Positions 25,964 through 36,273 are shown, numbered from the stretch's first letter. The stretch: DNA of 64,000 nt from Solibacillus palustris (GCF_022549215.1 NZ_JAKZFC010000001.1:372001-436000); one strand, 5' to 3'. The notes: a model not told the origin generated them from the letters alone. Numbers and translations are program-made.

Positions 25964-28795
25964 ATGTCAAAACAAAATACAGGTCGTAAATTCTTTGCGA
26001 CAGCTGCAACTGCTGCATTAGTAGCATCAGCAATCGTACCAGTAGCTTCAGCTGCTGAATTCACAGATGCAGATCAAATCGCATCTTGGGCTAAAGAAGC
26101 TGTAGAAGCTTTAGCTGCAAAAGAAGTAATCACTGGTAACCCAGATGGTTCATTTAACCCAGCTGGTACTGTAACTCGTGCACAAGCTGCAAAAATGTTC
26201 ACAGTTGCATTAGGTTTAGATACTGAAGGTACTGAAAACTTCGCTGACGTTAAAGATGGCCAATGGTTCCAAGAGTACGTTGTTGCTGTAGTTAACGCTG
26301 GTATCGTAAACGGTATGACTGCAACTGAGTTTGCTCCAAACGGTAAATTAACTCGTGAACAAGCTGCGAAAATGATCGTAGAAGCTTACGGTTTAGAAGG
26401 TGAAGCAGACCTTTCAAAATTTGCTGACGCAAAATCTGTATCTGGTAAATGGTCTGAAGGTTACCTTTCAACTGCTGTAGCTAACGGCGTTATCAACGGT
26501 AAAGGCGACAAATTAGCTGCAACTGATTCAATCTCTCGTCAAGAGTTTGCTGTAATGTTAACTCGTGCGATTGACGCTGGAACAGATAACTCAGCTGAAT
26601 TATTAGCTGCTGTTGAAGAAGCAACTAAAGCTTTAGATGAAGCTGTAAAAGCATTAAAAACTGAAGTTAAAGTAGAAGAAATTGAAGCTGCTAAAGCTGG
26701 AGTTACAACTGCTGAAACTGCAATTGTTACTGTAGAAACTGCATTAGAAGCTGCTAAAGAAGTAGTATCTGAAGAGCAAGCAGCTAAAGTTAATGAAGCA
26801 ATTGCTTCTGCTAAAAAAGCTGTAGAAACTACTAAAGCTGCAATCGCTAAAGCTGAAGAAGCTGCAAAAGATTTAAATGTAGAATCAGTTACTGCGATTA
26901 ACGGTTCAACAATCCAAGTTAAATTCACTAAAGCTGTAAAGAAAGAAACTGTTATTGATACTAATGGTGATGTAGATGCTGATTTCACGTTAGTTGAGGA
27001 TACTGCAACTGCTACTCCAGTTACTTTAACTGGTAAAAAAGCGGAGTTATCTGAAGATGGCAAAACTTTAAATGTTTACGTAGCTTCTAACTTAGAGGGT
27101 AACTATGTATTAAAGATTGCTAAAGATGTAGTTTTAACTGCTGATGGCAAAAAAGCTTTACCAGAAGTAAAAGCAAAATTCAGCATTAAAGACACAACTC
27201 GTGCTGCAATTGAAGGTGTTAAAAACGAAAGTAAGTATGTTTTCAATATTAATTTAACTGAACCAGTAACTTCTACTGGTAACGTTACTGCTACTTTAGC
27301 AGATGGAACTTCAGTAATTAGTGGTGCAACTACATTAACTAACAATGGTAAAACATTACAAGTTACTTTAGTGAATAACAATAATGCTGTAAACGCTGGT
27401 AAAGAAGTAACTGTTACAATTCCTTCATTAACTGATTTTGCAGGTAACATTTCTGTTCCAACTACACAAACAGTAACGGTATCAAATTCAGATGTTACTG
27501 CTCCAAAAGTTGTTTCTACAGTAGCTACATCTGCTACTTCAGTTGAAGTAACATTTGATGAAGCGGTAACTCTAGATACAACTGTTACTGCAGGTAACTT
27601 TGATAAATTTAAATTTAACGGTTCTCAAGCTAACACAGTAATTTCTAGTATCGCTCCAAAAGCAGGAGATACTACAAAAACTAAATTTGTTGTTACTTTA
27701 GCGTCAGCTCAAACAACAGCAGCTTATTTAGACTTACTAGCTGGTGCAGCTACAGACCTATCAGGTAATACTTTAGAAGCAACTTCTAAATTAGTAACAT
27801 TCAATACTGATAAAACTGCTCCAACAGTTACTTCTACTTCTGTACAAAAAATTGCTGGAGTTAACTACTTAGTAGTAAACTTCTCTGAAAAAGTATCTAA
27901 AGTTGGTAATACTGCTTTAGCATTTAAATTTAAAGATGAGTTTGGTGTTGAACAAACTGCTACTTTAGCAGCAGGTAATATTGCAGCTGACGTAACTCCA
28001 AACGGAACAGATGGAACTTCATTTAAAATTAATTTAACAAACGTTTCACCTGCACTAAAAACGGGTGTAGAATATTCAGTTGAATTTGCAAAAGGTTACT
28101 TTAAAGATGCATTCTCTAATGACTTAGAAAAAACAACTGTTAAGTTTGTAAACAACTCTTCAGATGCAACTACTACAAAATTAGTAGCTACAATTGGTGC
28201 TGAAGGTGTAGATGCTGATGGCCGTTACGTTACTGTGAACTTTGATAAAACTGTAGACCCAGCTTCAGCAACAGACAAAGCGAACTATACAGTTGAAGGT
28301 GCTACTGTAAAAGAAGTTAAATTAGCTTCAAATACAGCGGCTTCTGGTTCTGTTAAAGTTTACTTAACTGCCGATACTGTAAAACTTACAGGAAATTATC
28401 AAGTAACTGTACAAAATGTAAAAGGATTTAACTCTTCAATTAAAGCAATTGACTCAACAACTGCATCTGTAGTAATTAAAGAAAACGTTGCTGCTAAAGT
28501 TAAATCAAAGTCTATTACTTTTGGTGCAAACTCAGTAATTGACTTAACATTTGATGAAAATGTGACAGTTGCAACTGGTACTGATTTTGATCTATACATT
28601 GATGGTGTTAAATCTACTGCAACAGTAGCAACAGCTCAAAATGGTACAACTGGTGTTCGTGTAACAGTTACAGGATTAGACTTATCATCTGATATTGCTT
28701 CTACTAAAAAAGTAGTATTAAAAGCAAATGGTACATTTGATATTGAAGATGATAATGATAACATTGCTTCTACATTAGATGTAACATTAAACTAA
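25964..28795 (+). CDS. S-layer protein (SLH-anchored)
   Basis: 943 residues. A signal peptide ends at VASA30. Three SLH domains fill residues about 31-210 (ASWAKEAVEALAAKEVITGN, LTREQAAKMIVEAYGL, ISRQEFAVML) and bind secondary cell-wall polymer. Residues about 210-305 are an Ala/Lys/Glu-rich helix. The rest is a chain of Ig-like beta domains rich in Thr, Val and Asn. The highly uniform codon choice (GCT/GCA, GTA, GGT), the strong ribosome binding site, extended -10 and GNRA-capped terminator all point to very high expression. SLH proteins this large in Bacillales are S-layer subunits; SecA2 and SlaP at 51-54 kb may be its export route. Confidence 0.93.
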   Translation: MSKQNTGRKFFATAATAALVASAIVPVASAAEFTDADQIASWAKEAVEALAAKEVITGNPDGSFNPAGTVTRAQAAKMFTVALGLDTEGTENFADVKDGQWFQEYVVAVVNAGIVNGMTATEFAPNGKLTREQAAKMIVEAYGLEGEADLSKFADAKSVSGKWSEGYLSTAVANGVINGKGDKLAATDSISRQEFAVMLTRAIDAGTDNSAELLAAVEEATKALDEAVKALKTEVKVEEIEAAKAGVTTAETAIVTVETALEAAKEVVSEEQAAKVNEAIASAKKAVETTKAAIAKAEEAAKDLNVESVTAINGSTIQVKFTKAVKKETVIDTNGDVDADFTLVEDTATATPVTLTGKKAELSEDGKTLNVYVASNLEGNYVLKIAKDVVLTADGKKALPEVKAKFSIKDTTRAAIEGVKNESKYVFNINLTEPVTSTGNVTATLADGTSVISGATTLTNNGKTLQVTLVNNNNAVNAGKEVTVTIPSLTDFAGNISVPTTQTVTVSNSDVTAPKVVSTVATSATSVEVTFDEAVTLDTTVTAGNFDKFKFNGSQANTVISSIAPKAGDTTKTKFVVTLASAQTTAAYLDLLAGAATDLSGNTLEATSKLVTFNTDKTAPTVTSTSVQKIAGVNYLVVNFSEKVSKVGNTALAFKFKDEFGVEQTATLAAGNIAADVTPNGTDGTSFKINLTNVSPALKTGVEYSVEFAKGYFKDAFSNDLEKTTVKFVNNSSDATTTKLVATIGAEGVDADGRYVTVNFDKTVDPASATDKANYTVEGATVKEVKLASNTAASGSVKVYLTADTVKLTGNYQVTVQNVKGFNSSIKAIDSTTASVVIKENVAAKVKSKSITFGANSVIDLTFDENVTVATGTDFDLYIDGVKSTATVATAQNGTTGVRVTVTGLDLSSDIASTKKVVLKANGTFDIEDDNDNIASTLDVTLN

Positions 28796-28823
28796 TTTAT
28801 TGTAACTTAAATTGAAGTTGAAA

Positions 28824-28858
28824 AACCTGTCGGAGAGAAATCTTCGGCAGGTTTTTTC
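28824..28858 (+). terminator. S-layer gene terminator
   Basis: A 13-bp stem with two G-U pairs (AACCTGTCGGAGA with TCTTCGGCAGGTT) closes on a GAAA tetraloop and is followed by T6. The 240 bases beyond it, up to the next gene, show only short hairpins at about 28912 and 29028. Confidence 0.9.
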
Positions 28859-29099
28859 ATATATGCTAGGTTTACTAATGAACTATAGGTTGCAGCACAA
28901 AATTTTTAATTCAAAGGGGTTTATGACCTAACCTCTTTTGGTCGATCTAGCTAGATTAAATCCAAACAACTGTCACTTCTATCTTAATAATTTCCAATTA
29001 ATTTCTATTCTAAAAGTATCATTATTCGCTTTTGCTCCCATCTAAGCAAAAGTGTATGTTATCATAGTGAAAGACTTGAAAAGTGTGAGGAGTGTAAAG

Positions 29100-31031
29100 A
29101 TGAAAAAATATCTTGCGGTACTGTTTACGGCAGTACTGGCAATGAGTTTGTTCTTTGTAAGTCCAAGCTATGCCGCAGAAACGAATAAAAACTTAGTCGA
29201 ACAAAAGGTCACAGTAATCATTAATGGAGAAATTATTTCGTTTAATGATCCTATTTTAAATAATAGTGGGACAATTCTTTTACCGATGCGTGATTTTTAT
29301 GAAGCAATTGGCGCAGAAGTAAGCTGGAATCAAATAGATAAAATAGCGACAAGTGAACGTAATGGTCAAATTGTTGAATTGACAATTAACTCAAAAACGG
29401 CAAAAGTGAACGGCGATAATGCGCAATTACTTGTTGCCCCAATGATTTACAAAGATCGTACCTATATTCCAATGCGATTTGTCAGTGAAAATTCAGACGG
29501 ACAAGTATATTGGAATCAAGAAAACAAAGTAGTAGAAATTATTTTAAACGAAGATACGAATGATGGCCAAAGCCCAGGTGAAGAAGAGCCAGAAGAGCCA
29601 GCGCCGATCATACCTGAAGAAAAGTATATTTTATATATGAACAATCAGCGTGTTGAAATGGAACTGCCGCCAATTACAAAAGATGGGCGCATGTATATCC
29701 CAGTGAATTATTTCAGTGATTATTTACAGGATAGTTTTAACCAGTGGGTGAATGAAACGAGCTTGGATCTAACAATTTCAGGTATAACATTTAATTTCAC
29801 AGAGAACAGCAATAAAATTTATATCAATGGAGAGCTGTATTCGGGGAACGAGAAGCCATTTATTCAATATGGCGAAATGTATGTACCCGTGAAATTTATT
29901 GTGGATTCATTTAAAAATGGTGGCTCATTACGCTATGTACAAGAAGATAGAACTATCTATATTTCTTTGTATGACTACATAATGACAAGTGACTTTTTAG
30001 AAAAATCATATGGTTCATTAAATGTACCACAATTAGTCGAAAATGCAGCATTAGATGGTAAGCGTGAGTTATTTGTCAGTGACAACCCTGAGGAATTAAC
30101 TCCGACAATTATTATGAGTGCCAATGAAACATTAGCTGAAAATCATGTGCAAGGTGTTACTTCGACAAAAGAGCACCGTGTCTATGGTTGGCATATTAAC
30201 AAACTAGGTGATCGCGCTAAAATCGGGATTACTATTCAAAATACTTCATCTTCTGAAATTCAAGTGATGAATTCTAAAGGTGTGTCACAAACAACAAGCA
30301 ATAGCTGGAGTACATTCGATGTAGGCTTACCTTTATCAGATGCGGTATTAACGAATACGTTACGCGATGCAAAGGAAAGTAAGATGACCATTGCGCCAGG
30401 TGAAACGAAAATCATTCAATCATATGATATTGGTAAAAATTATTTACTAGGATTTACACATGATTTTGATATCCGTTCGGTAACAGGAGCTGAGGTGAAT
30501 TATACAATTCGAACAGTCATTAGCTTAGATAGTGAGCCGAAGCTAGAAGCAATTCAAACGCCTGCTGTACGAATTAATGAATATGCAGCACATCCGCGTG
30601 GAGTATGGCCAAGCTCGGCATTAAAGGTAACTTTACCATCGTATACAGTTGATAGTGAGCAAGTTGGTTATAACATTTCAAACGGAAAAACAGACCATTT
30701 CTTAACAGCTGAAAACTCATTAGATAAAATGAATGGCACAGTTGGCAACCCAGGGCATTTTGGTATGACTTATAAAGTCGATATTCCAGTTGTCAATAAC
30801 ACGGGTAAGCTAAAATATGTTGTTGTTAAAATAACAGGACGCGGCGGCTTTTATAGTGGTGCGGTGAAAATGAATGGGAGAACGTATTTAATCCCAACTT
30901 TAAAACCAGGTCAAGAATATGTACAATTACCTGTACACCGTTCGAAAAAAATGAATGATGTCATCAACCTAGAAATCATTCACGCAGGCGGCAGTAATTT
31001 GCCAGTCGCAATTTATGTAGAAACGAGATAA
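29100..31031 (+). CDS. Secreted protein with tandem stalk domains
   Basis: 643 residues. ATG 29100 follows GAGGAGTG at 8 bases; an in-frame GTG at 29052 is too far upstream. A signal peptide ends at SYA22. Stalk domains occur at about residues 30-150 (TILLPMRDFYEAIGAEVSWN, RTYIPMRFVSEN) and, after a Pro/Glu linker, at about 175-285 (RMYIPVNYFSDY, EMYVPVKFIVDSF). The remaining 350 residues are beta-rich and unrecognised. No SLH, LysM or membrane anchor is visible, so how it stays on the cell is unclear. Confidence 0.78.
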   Translation: MKKYLAVLFTAVLAMSLFFVSPSYAAETNKNLVEQKVTVIINGEIISFNDPILNNSGTILLPMRDFYEAIGAEVSWNQIDKIATSERNGQIVELTINSKTAKVNGDNAQLLVAPMIYKDRTYIPMRFVSENSDGQVYWNQENKVVEIILNEDTNDGQSPGEEEPEEPAPIIPEEKYILYMNNQRVEMELPPITKDGRMYIPVNYFSDYLQDSFNQWVNETSLDLTISGITFNFTENSNKIYINGELYSGNEKPFIQYGEMYVPVKFIVDSFKNGGSLRYVQEDRTIYISLYDYIMTSDFLEKSYGSLNVPQLVENAALDGKRELFVSDNPEELTPTIIMSANETLAENHVQGVTSTKEHRVYGWHINKLGDRAKIGITIQNTSSSEIQVMNSKGVSQTTSNSWSTFDVGLPLSDAVLTNTLRDAKESKMTIAPGETKIIQSYDIGKNYLLGFTHDFDIRSVTGAEVNYTIRTVISLDSEPKLEAIQTPAVRINEYAAHPRGVWPSSALKVTLPSYTVDSEQVGYNISNGKTDHFLTAENSLDKMNGTVGNPGHFGMTYKVDIPVVNNTGKLKYVVVKITGRGGFYSGAVKMNGRTYLIPTLKPGQEYVQLPVHRSKKMNDVINLEIIHAGGSNLPVAIYVETR

Positions 31032-31042
31032 ATAGTACGGGG

Positions 31043-31252
31043 CTGACCAAAAAGTCATAACTTTTTGGTCAGTGCAAAGGGGTCTGCGCGAGAAGTAAAT
31101 ATTTCTCGCGTAGTGCTTTTGCGGTGGTCGAAATAAGAACGAATGCTAAAACCGTCATATCATGTGACAACGCATTCATAACCAGCATCGTGCTGGCCTC
31201 CATCCTCGGCGCAAAGGAGGTGTCCCAGAATCTTTTCTCGGACACCTCCTTT
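31043..31252 (+). repeat. Composite hairpin element, copy 1
   Basis: A perfect 13-bp hairpin (CTGACCAAAAAGT, loop CATA) is followed by a second hairpin at 31087-31110 (CGCGAGAA). Next come a core holding TTGCGGTGGTC and CATCCTCGGCGCAAAGG, and finally a perfect 13-bp hairpin (AAAGGAGGTGTCC) with T4. The same order of hairpin, core and hairpin occurs reversed at 59907-60060. It probably terminates the upstream gene as well. It fills most of the 331-base gap; a TATAAT at 31306 may serve the next gene. Confidence 0.7.
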
Positions 31253-31362
31253 TATATTAATTTTCAATGACGTATGTTTCAATTAATTGAATTTCCACCG
31301 TTGACTATAATAGTATGTTATCCTTTTGAAAGACAGAATGTAATAGAAATGGAGAGAGACTT

Positions 31363-33861
31363 GTGAACAAAAAAATTGTGACCGCTGCTGTGGCAGTAGT
31401 CGCTGCGCAGGCTACGTTTTTTGTAGCAGATAGCGAAGCGGCATTTGACGAAAAAGTGACGGATAAAAAAACAACCGTTTCACCGGGTGTAGAGTACATA
31501 CAAGAACAATATCAATCAGCAGAAACAAAAGAGGTTGTCAACTTTTTAAATATCGATTTGAACAATCGCTACACCTCATTAGAAGTAGGTATGCCCGATC
31601 CAATCAATTCCTTAAAAACAACTTCTGCTATTTCGAAAATACATAATTATGAAGGACATAGAGTAGTAGGCGCAACTAACGCGTCATATTTCCTAGGAAA
31701 TGGTTTACCAGCAAATTTATTAGTGAATAATAATGTTATTGTCAATTATGGTATTTTAGGTGAAAACGCAAACAGCCCAACTCAGCAGCCGGTTGCATTT
31801 GGTGTAACGGCTTCGGGTCAAGCAATTGCCGATTATTATACAACGGATTTATCCTTTACGGTTGCAGGTCAACAATTTACGATAGACCGCATTAATACGG
31901 AGCGTGTCACAGGGACAACAGTGCTATATACGGCTGATAAGGCTTCAACAAGCACCAATAACTGGGGTCTAGAAATTGTCGTGACGGGTGCTTCAAAAAG
32001 CACGAAATCATTAAGCTTTGGCGATTCAATTTCAGGTACAGTCGCAAGTGTGACGGAATACGGTCAATCCGGTAACTCCGCTGTACCAACGGATGGTTTT
32101 GTAATCTCAATCCAAGATAAAGCAACTGCCGAGCAATTGAAGGCATCACTTGAAGTAGGTGCACCAATTCAAGTCGATTTGAATATTGATGATAAATGGA
32201 AAAATGCCAAATTCATTTTAGCTGCGGGTCCATTATTGGTGAAAGATGGGAAAGTGAATATTTCGATGCCGACCGATTCGTCATTTGTCAAAACACGTAG
32301 CGACCGTACAGCAGTGGCGGTAGATGCTACAGGTACAAAGGTGTTTTTAGTAACAGTTGATGGGCGTCAAAGCGGCTATAGTAATGGTACGTCTTTAACA
32401 GACTTAGCCTCTTATTTAATTTCAAAAGGGGCAAAATACGCGATTAACCTAGATGGTGGCGGTTCTACGACAATGGTTGCGCGTACACCAGGTCAAGAGG
32501 CGCCTTCGCTTGTGAATCGACCTTCTGAAGGGAGCGAGCGCCGAGTTTCTGCTACGCTTCAAGTAATTAATAACGCACCTGCTGGAACAGTAAAAGCCTT
32601 TTCAATTACAGGCATTCCAAGCTCAATGCCGATAGAAACAACTGCAACAGCAGATGTGTCATTAGCCTATGATGAATTTTTAAATCCGGCTGTCATTCAA
32701 AAGGATCAGGTGAAGTGGTCTGTAGAAGGGGGTATCGGTACATTAAATGGGACAAGCTTTACGGCAACAAAAGTAGGCGCTGGCAAAATTGTCGCTACTT
32801 ATAATGGCGTACGTTCCGAGTTTCCTATAAAAGTGACAAAAGCCCCGGAAGCAGTTGAAGTGGTGGATTCATTTGACGTTACTTCGAATTGGGCTGTTAC
32901 GACAGCAAAAGCTACGGCTACCATTGTGAATGCTTCAAAAGCTGAACCGTTCCGCGAAGGTCAGTCATCATTAAAGCTTAACTATGATTTCACAACGGCA
33001 GAATCAGGCACGAAAGCGGCATATGCTGTAGCACAATCACCAATTACTATGGAAGGTTTGCCGAAACAAATCGGTGTTTGGGTATACGGAGATGCGGCGA
33101 AGCATTGGTTGCGCGGTTCGATTATTGATGGCAATGGACAAAAGCATACTCTTGATTTCACACAACAAGGCAAGCTAGATTGGTCAGGCTGGAAGTACGT
33201 TACGGCTGAAGTTCCACAAACATTAGCATTACCGATAAAATTCGACCGCATTTATGTGACAGAGCCTGATGCAGCAAATCAAAATAAAGGCGTGCTTTAT
33301 TTCGATCAATTACAGGCGGTTTATAAGGACGATTACAAAGAGCCATTATATACAGATTTGAAATTATCACATTGGGCAAGTTCAACCATTGAATATTTAA
33401 ATACAAAAGAATTGGTAAAGGGCTATCCAAACGGAACATTCAAGCCTGAAAGTACAATTTCTCGTGCAGAGGCAGCAACAATTATTGCACGCGCACTAGG
33501 GATTTCATCTACCAATAAGGTTGAATTTGATGATGTCAAGGCGAGTCACTTTGCATACGGCGCGATTGCAGCTGTATCAGAAAAAGGCATAATAACAGGT
33601 CGTGAAGCAAGTAAATTCAGTCCAGACGGTAAGCTAACGCGTGCCGAAATGGCGACAATCTTAAAGCGTGCCTACAATTTATCAGGCACTGCGAAATTGC
33701 CATTTAAGGATGTGCCAAGTTCTCACTGGGCATATGATGCGATTGCAACCGTATATTCAAACCAATTAACAGGCGGCTACCCGGATAATACCTTTAAACC
33801 AAATAACAGTATCACGCGTGCCGAATTTGCTACATTCCTATCAAAAATTTTGCAAAAATAA
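31363..33861 (+). CDS. SLH-anchored phosphodiester glycosidase protein
   Basis: 832 residues from GTG behind GGAGAGAG. A signal peptide covers about 1-26. The NAGPA-like domain (about 40-405) has VVGATNASYF, LAAGPLLVKDG, FVKTRSDRTAVAVD and INLDGGGSTTM. A bacterial Ig-like segment (about 410-500) and a carbohydrate-binding-like beta domain (about 500-655; IGVWVYGDAAKHWLRGSII) follow. Three SLH domains end the protein (about 660-832; WASSTIEYLNTKELVKGYPN, LTRAEMATILKRAY, ITRAEFATFL). It is a surface enzyme on the wall polymer. The domain also occurs at 22187 without SLH. Glycan substrate unknown. Confidence 0.88.
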   Translation: MNKKIVTAAVAVVAAQATFFVADSEAAFDEKVTDKKTTVSPGVEYIQEQYQSAETKEVVNFLNIDLNNRYTSLEVGMPDPINSLKTTSAISKIHNYEGHRVVGATNASYFLGNGLPANLLVNNNVIVNYGILGENANSPTQQPVAFGVTASGQAIADYYTTDLSFTVAGQQFTIDRINTERVTGTTVLYTADKASTSTNNWGLEIVVTGASKSTKSLSFGDSISGTVASVTEYGQSGNSAVPTDGFVISIQDKATAEQLKASLEVGAPIQVDLNIDDKWKNAKFILAAGPLLVKDGKVNISMPTDSSFVKTRSDRTAVAVDATGTKVFLVTVDGRQSGYSNGTSLTDLASYLISKGAKYAINLDGGGSTTMVARTPGQEAPSLVNRPSEGSERRVSATLQVINNAPAGTVKAFSITGIPSSMPIETTATADVSLAYDEFLNPAVIQKDQVKWSVEGGIGTLNGTSFTATKVGAGKIVATYNGVRSEFPIKVTKAPEAVEVVDSFDVTSNWAVTTAKATATIVNASKAEPFREGQSSLKLNYDFTTAESGTKAAYAVAQSPITMEGLPKQIGVWVYGDAAKHWLRGSIIDGNGQKHTLDFTQQGKLDWSGWKYVTAEVPQTLALPIKFDRIYVTEPDAANQNKGVLYFDQLQAVYKDDYKEPLYTDLKLSHWASSTIEYLNTKELVKGYPNGTFKPESTISRAEAATIIARALGISSTNKVEFDDVKASHFAYGAIAAVSEKGIITGREASKFSPDGKLTRAEMATILKRAYNLSGTAKLPFKDVPSSHWAYDAIATVYSNQLTGGYPDNTFKPNNSITRAEFATFLSKILQK

Positions 33862-33984
33862 GTAGAATAGCATGAAATAATAGTTATTTCTAATAAAGAA
33901 TAGATTAAGTGCAGTGCGCTCAATCAATGCAGCATCAGTTGAATTTAAAATTATTAGTATAGAATAATAGAAAAAGCTAGCTGT

Positions 33985-34020
33985 GCAATCTGAAACTTAA
34001 TTCAGATTGCATAGTTTTTT
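33985..34020 (+). terminator. Intrinsic terminator
   Basis: GCAATCTGAA and TTCAGATTGC form a perfect 10-bp stem around ACTTAA, followed by T6. Confidence 0.8.
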
Positions 34021-34146
34021 ATTTGTTAAAAAAATTAATTTAATAAATTTTATAGTATAAAAGTATAAAGTATCCAAAACTAGTGAATTATAGTTAATTG
34101 TTTGTTAAAATAATAGTTAATTATTAGCTGAAGGAGGACTACAGCC

Positions 34147-35946
34147 GTGCGCGTAAAAAAAATCAGCTTGCTGTTTATCATTTTTATGATTTCCTTTTTT
34201 ACAATTCACAGTTCAAAAACACAAGCAGCAACAATTTCATTTACAGATGTATCTTCAACGAATCCAGCATATGGGGAAATTATGTACCTCGTAAAATTAG
34301 GGGTGTTAGAAGGCTCCTTTGAAAATGGGAAGCGTGTTTTTAAGCCAACTGAACAAGTGACACGTGGACAAGCGGCGAAAATGGTCATAGTGGCAACAGG
34401 AAAAACACCATTAGTCGTTGAAAAATCTTCGTTCACAGATATTGATGTAAAAACTAATGCAGCATTATCAGGCTACGTTGAACAAGCAGTGCAGCTTGGT
34501 TATTTCAGTGAGTATTCTCCAGGCAAATTTGAACCAAAAATTCCACTAACTCGTACTGAAATGAGTAAAGTGCTTTCATTAGCATTCAATTTAAATGTAG
34601 ACCAAACAGCCAATTTAACAATACCATTTGCGGATGTTGCCAAAAGTGACCCATACTATAAATATATTTCCGCAATTTACTACAACGGGATTACTAATGG
34701 AACACATAATTCCACAAAGTACAGTGCCAATGAACCGGTAACGAGAGCGCAATTTTCATCGTTTGTTGCGCGTGCAGCATCAGATACATACCGATTAAAA
34801 TTACCGGTACAGGATGTATCTAATACGAATCCAGATCCTACAAAAGCGATTGGTAAAGTTTTTGTTTCGGTGGACGGGTTAAATATTCGTTCTTCTGCTA
34901 CAAGTACCAATCAATCGAATATTGTAGGGAAAGCGAATACAGGGAAAGAATTTTCAGTTTATGAAGACCAAGGTTATTGGTTGAAGGTCGCTTATAACGG
35001 AAAAATGGCTTTCGTGGCGAAAGAATTTACGAAAACGGCTGAGCAGCTAGAGCAAGAATTAGAGCAGGAACAAGAAATAGAGCTAGAGCAAGAGGTAGAA
35101 CAAGCCGAAGATAATTCTAATCCACAAGAAACAGAAACACCTGATGCTGAAGAAAATAATGAAGAACAACCTAATGAGCAGCCTAGTACAGTAGGGTTAG
35201 CTACGATCAATGATTTAGTTATTCGTGAAAAGAACGATGCAGCTTCCAAATCGTTAGGGAAGATCAGTCGTGGAACTGAAGTGGATGTTCAGTCGATTAA
35301 CGGAGAATGGGTTGAAGTATCGTATAATGGGATAATAGGCTTTATTGAAAAACGCTTTATACGATTAAAAAATACCGAGGATAGCCCAGTAAAAGATCGT
35401 ATTATTGTACTCGATCCAGGCCATGGTGGTAAAGATGTAGGGGCAATAAACGAGATATCAAAAACAACAGAAAAATCAATTGTATTAAAAGTAACGACTT
35501 TAGTGAAAGAAAAGCTAACTGCAGATGGGGCAATTGTGCAAATGACACGTATAGATGATACGTATCCATCATTGGATGACCGTATTAAATTCGCTAAAGA
35601 TAAATATGGTGAAATGTTTATTAGTATTCATGTTAATAGTGCTGACAATAAATCAGCAAGTGGAACTGAAACCTACTATAGCGTTTCTTCAAACGTGAAT
35701 GAAAAAGAAGATCAAGTATTGGCGACAAATATCAAGAATCAAATTGTAAAAAATGCAAACATGAAAGATCGTGGGGTAAAACGTGCTGATTTTAAAGTTA
35801 TTAAAGGCTTAACAATTCCTGCTGTATTAGTGGAATTAGGCTTTATTAAAAATGATCAGGATCATGCAAAGTTAATAGACGATAAATACGTCGAAATTTT
35901 TGCAGATTCGATTTATCAAGGCATCGTTGAATACTATGCGAGATAA
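34147..35946 (+). CDS. SLH-anchored N-acetylmuramoyl-L-alanine amidase
   Basis: 599 residues, GTG start 10 bases after GGAGG. The order is: signal peptide (1-27), three SLH domains (about 30-215), SH3b domain (about 235-295), a Glu/Gln-rich linker (about 298-345, EQLEQELEQEQEIELEQ), a second SH3b (about 347-400), then Amidase_3. Catalytic zinc residues appear in VLDPGHGGKD (His), ...TEKS (Glu), FISIHVNSAD (His) and LVELGF (catalytic Glu). It cleaves the lactyl-Ala bond of peptidoglycan. Double SH3b plus SLH gives two ways to hold the wall. Confidence 0.93.
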   Translation: MRVKKISLLFIIFMISFFTIHSSKTQAATISFTDVSSTNPAYGEIMYLVKLGVLEGSFENGKRVFKPTEQVTRGQAAKMVIVATGKTPLVVEKSSFTDIDVKTNAALSGYVEQAVQLGYFSEYSPGKFEPKIPLTRTEMSKVLSLAFNLNVDQTANLTIPFADVAKSDPYYKYISAIYYNGITNGTHNSTKYSANEPVTRAQFSSFVARAASDTYRLKLPVQDVSNTNPDPTKAIGKVFVSVDGLNIRSSATSTNQSNIVGKANTGKEFSVYEDQGYWLKVAYNGKMAFVAKEFTKTAEQLEQELEQEQEIELEQEVEQAEDNSNPQETETPDAEENNEEQPNEQPSTVGLATINDLVIREKNDAASKSLGKISRGTEVDVQSINGEWVEVSYNGIIGFIEKRFIRLKNTEDSPVKDRIIVLDPGHGGKDVGAINEISKTTEKSIVLKVTTLVKEKLTADGAIVQMTRIDDTYPSLDDRIKFAKDKYGEMFISIHVNSADNKSASGTETYYSVSSNVNEKEDQVLATNIKNQIVKNANMKDRGVKRADFKVIKGLTIPAVLVELGFIKNDQDHAKLIDDKYVEIFADSIYQGIVEYYAR

Positions 35947-35973
35947 TTCATAAGATAATGTATTTTAAATTGA

Positions 35974-36020
35974 AGGGGCTGTCCAAAAAGAACACTTTTT
36001 GGACAGCCCCTCGCCTTTTT
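35974..36020 (+). terminator. Strong terminator after the amidase gene
   Basis: A perfect 17-bp stem (AGGGGCTGTCCAAAAAG and its complement) closes on AACA, followed by CGCCTTTTT. The stem starts like hairpin 1 of the composite element at 31043. Confidence 0.9.
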
Positions 36021-36029
36021 ATGATAACT

Positions 36030-36170
36030 AACAGTTAAAATGTTCGGATTTTGAAACAATAAAAGTGAATATCCATTAGCGGTTACTCGTCGCAAAGCGT
36101 TTGTCAACGCTTTGAAGCCACGCCCCCAGAAAAGCGTCCCTCGTAGCGTAGCAGAACGGACTTTATTAGA
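36030..36170. repeat. GC-rich intergenic block
   Basis: It contains an 8-bp hairpin (AAAGCGTT, loop TGTC, 36094-36113) and, on the minus strand, CTGGGGGCGTGGCTTC. GC-rich intergenic blocks with this look recur in Bacillales genomes. It is out of character with the AT-rich surroundings. No coding potential is seen. Confidence 0.35.
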
Positions 36171-36273
36171 TACATGCACTTGATTCCAAATTTCGTATTG
36201 AGAAATGATCTTTATAAGTTTAAATATTATCTAGATATTATTTTCCTATATTTAGAATTTACAATTTTGTAAC

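Noticed and set aside
26539-28599. Long minus-strand ORFs opposite the S-layer gene
   Set aside because: Shadows of a strongly codon-biased gene; no ribosome binding sites and low-complexity Ser/Thr/Val products.
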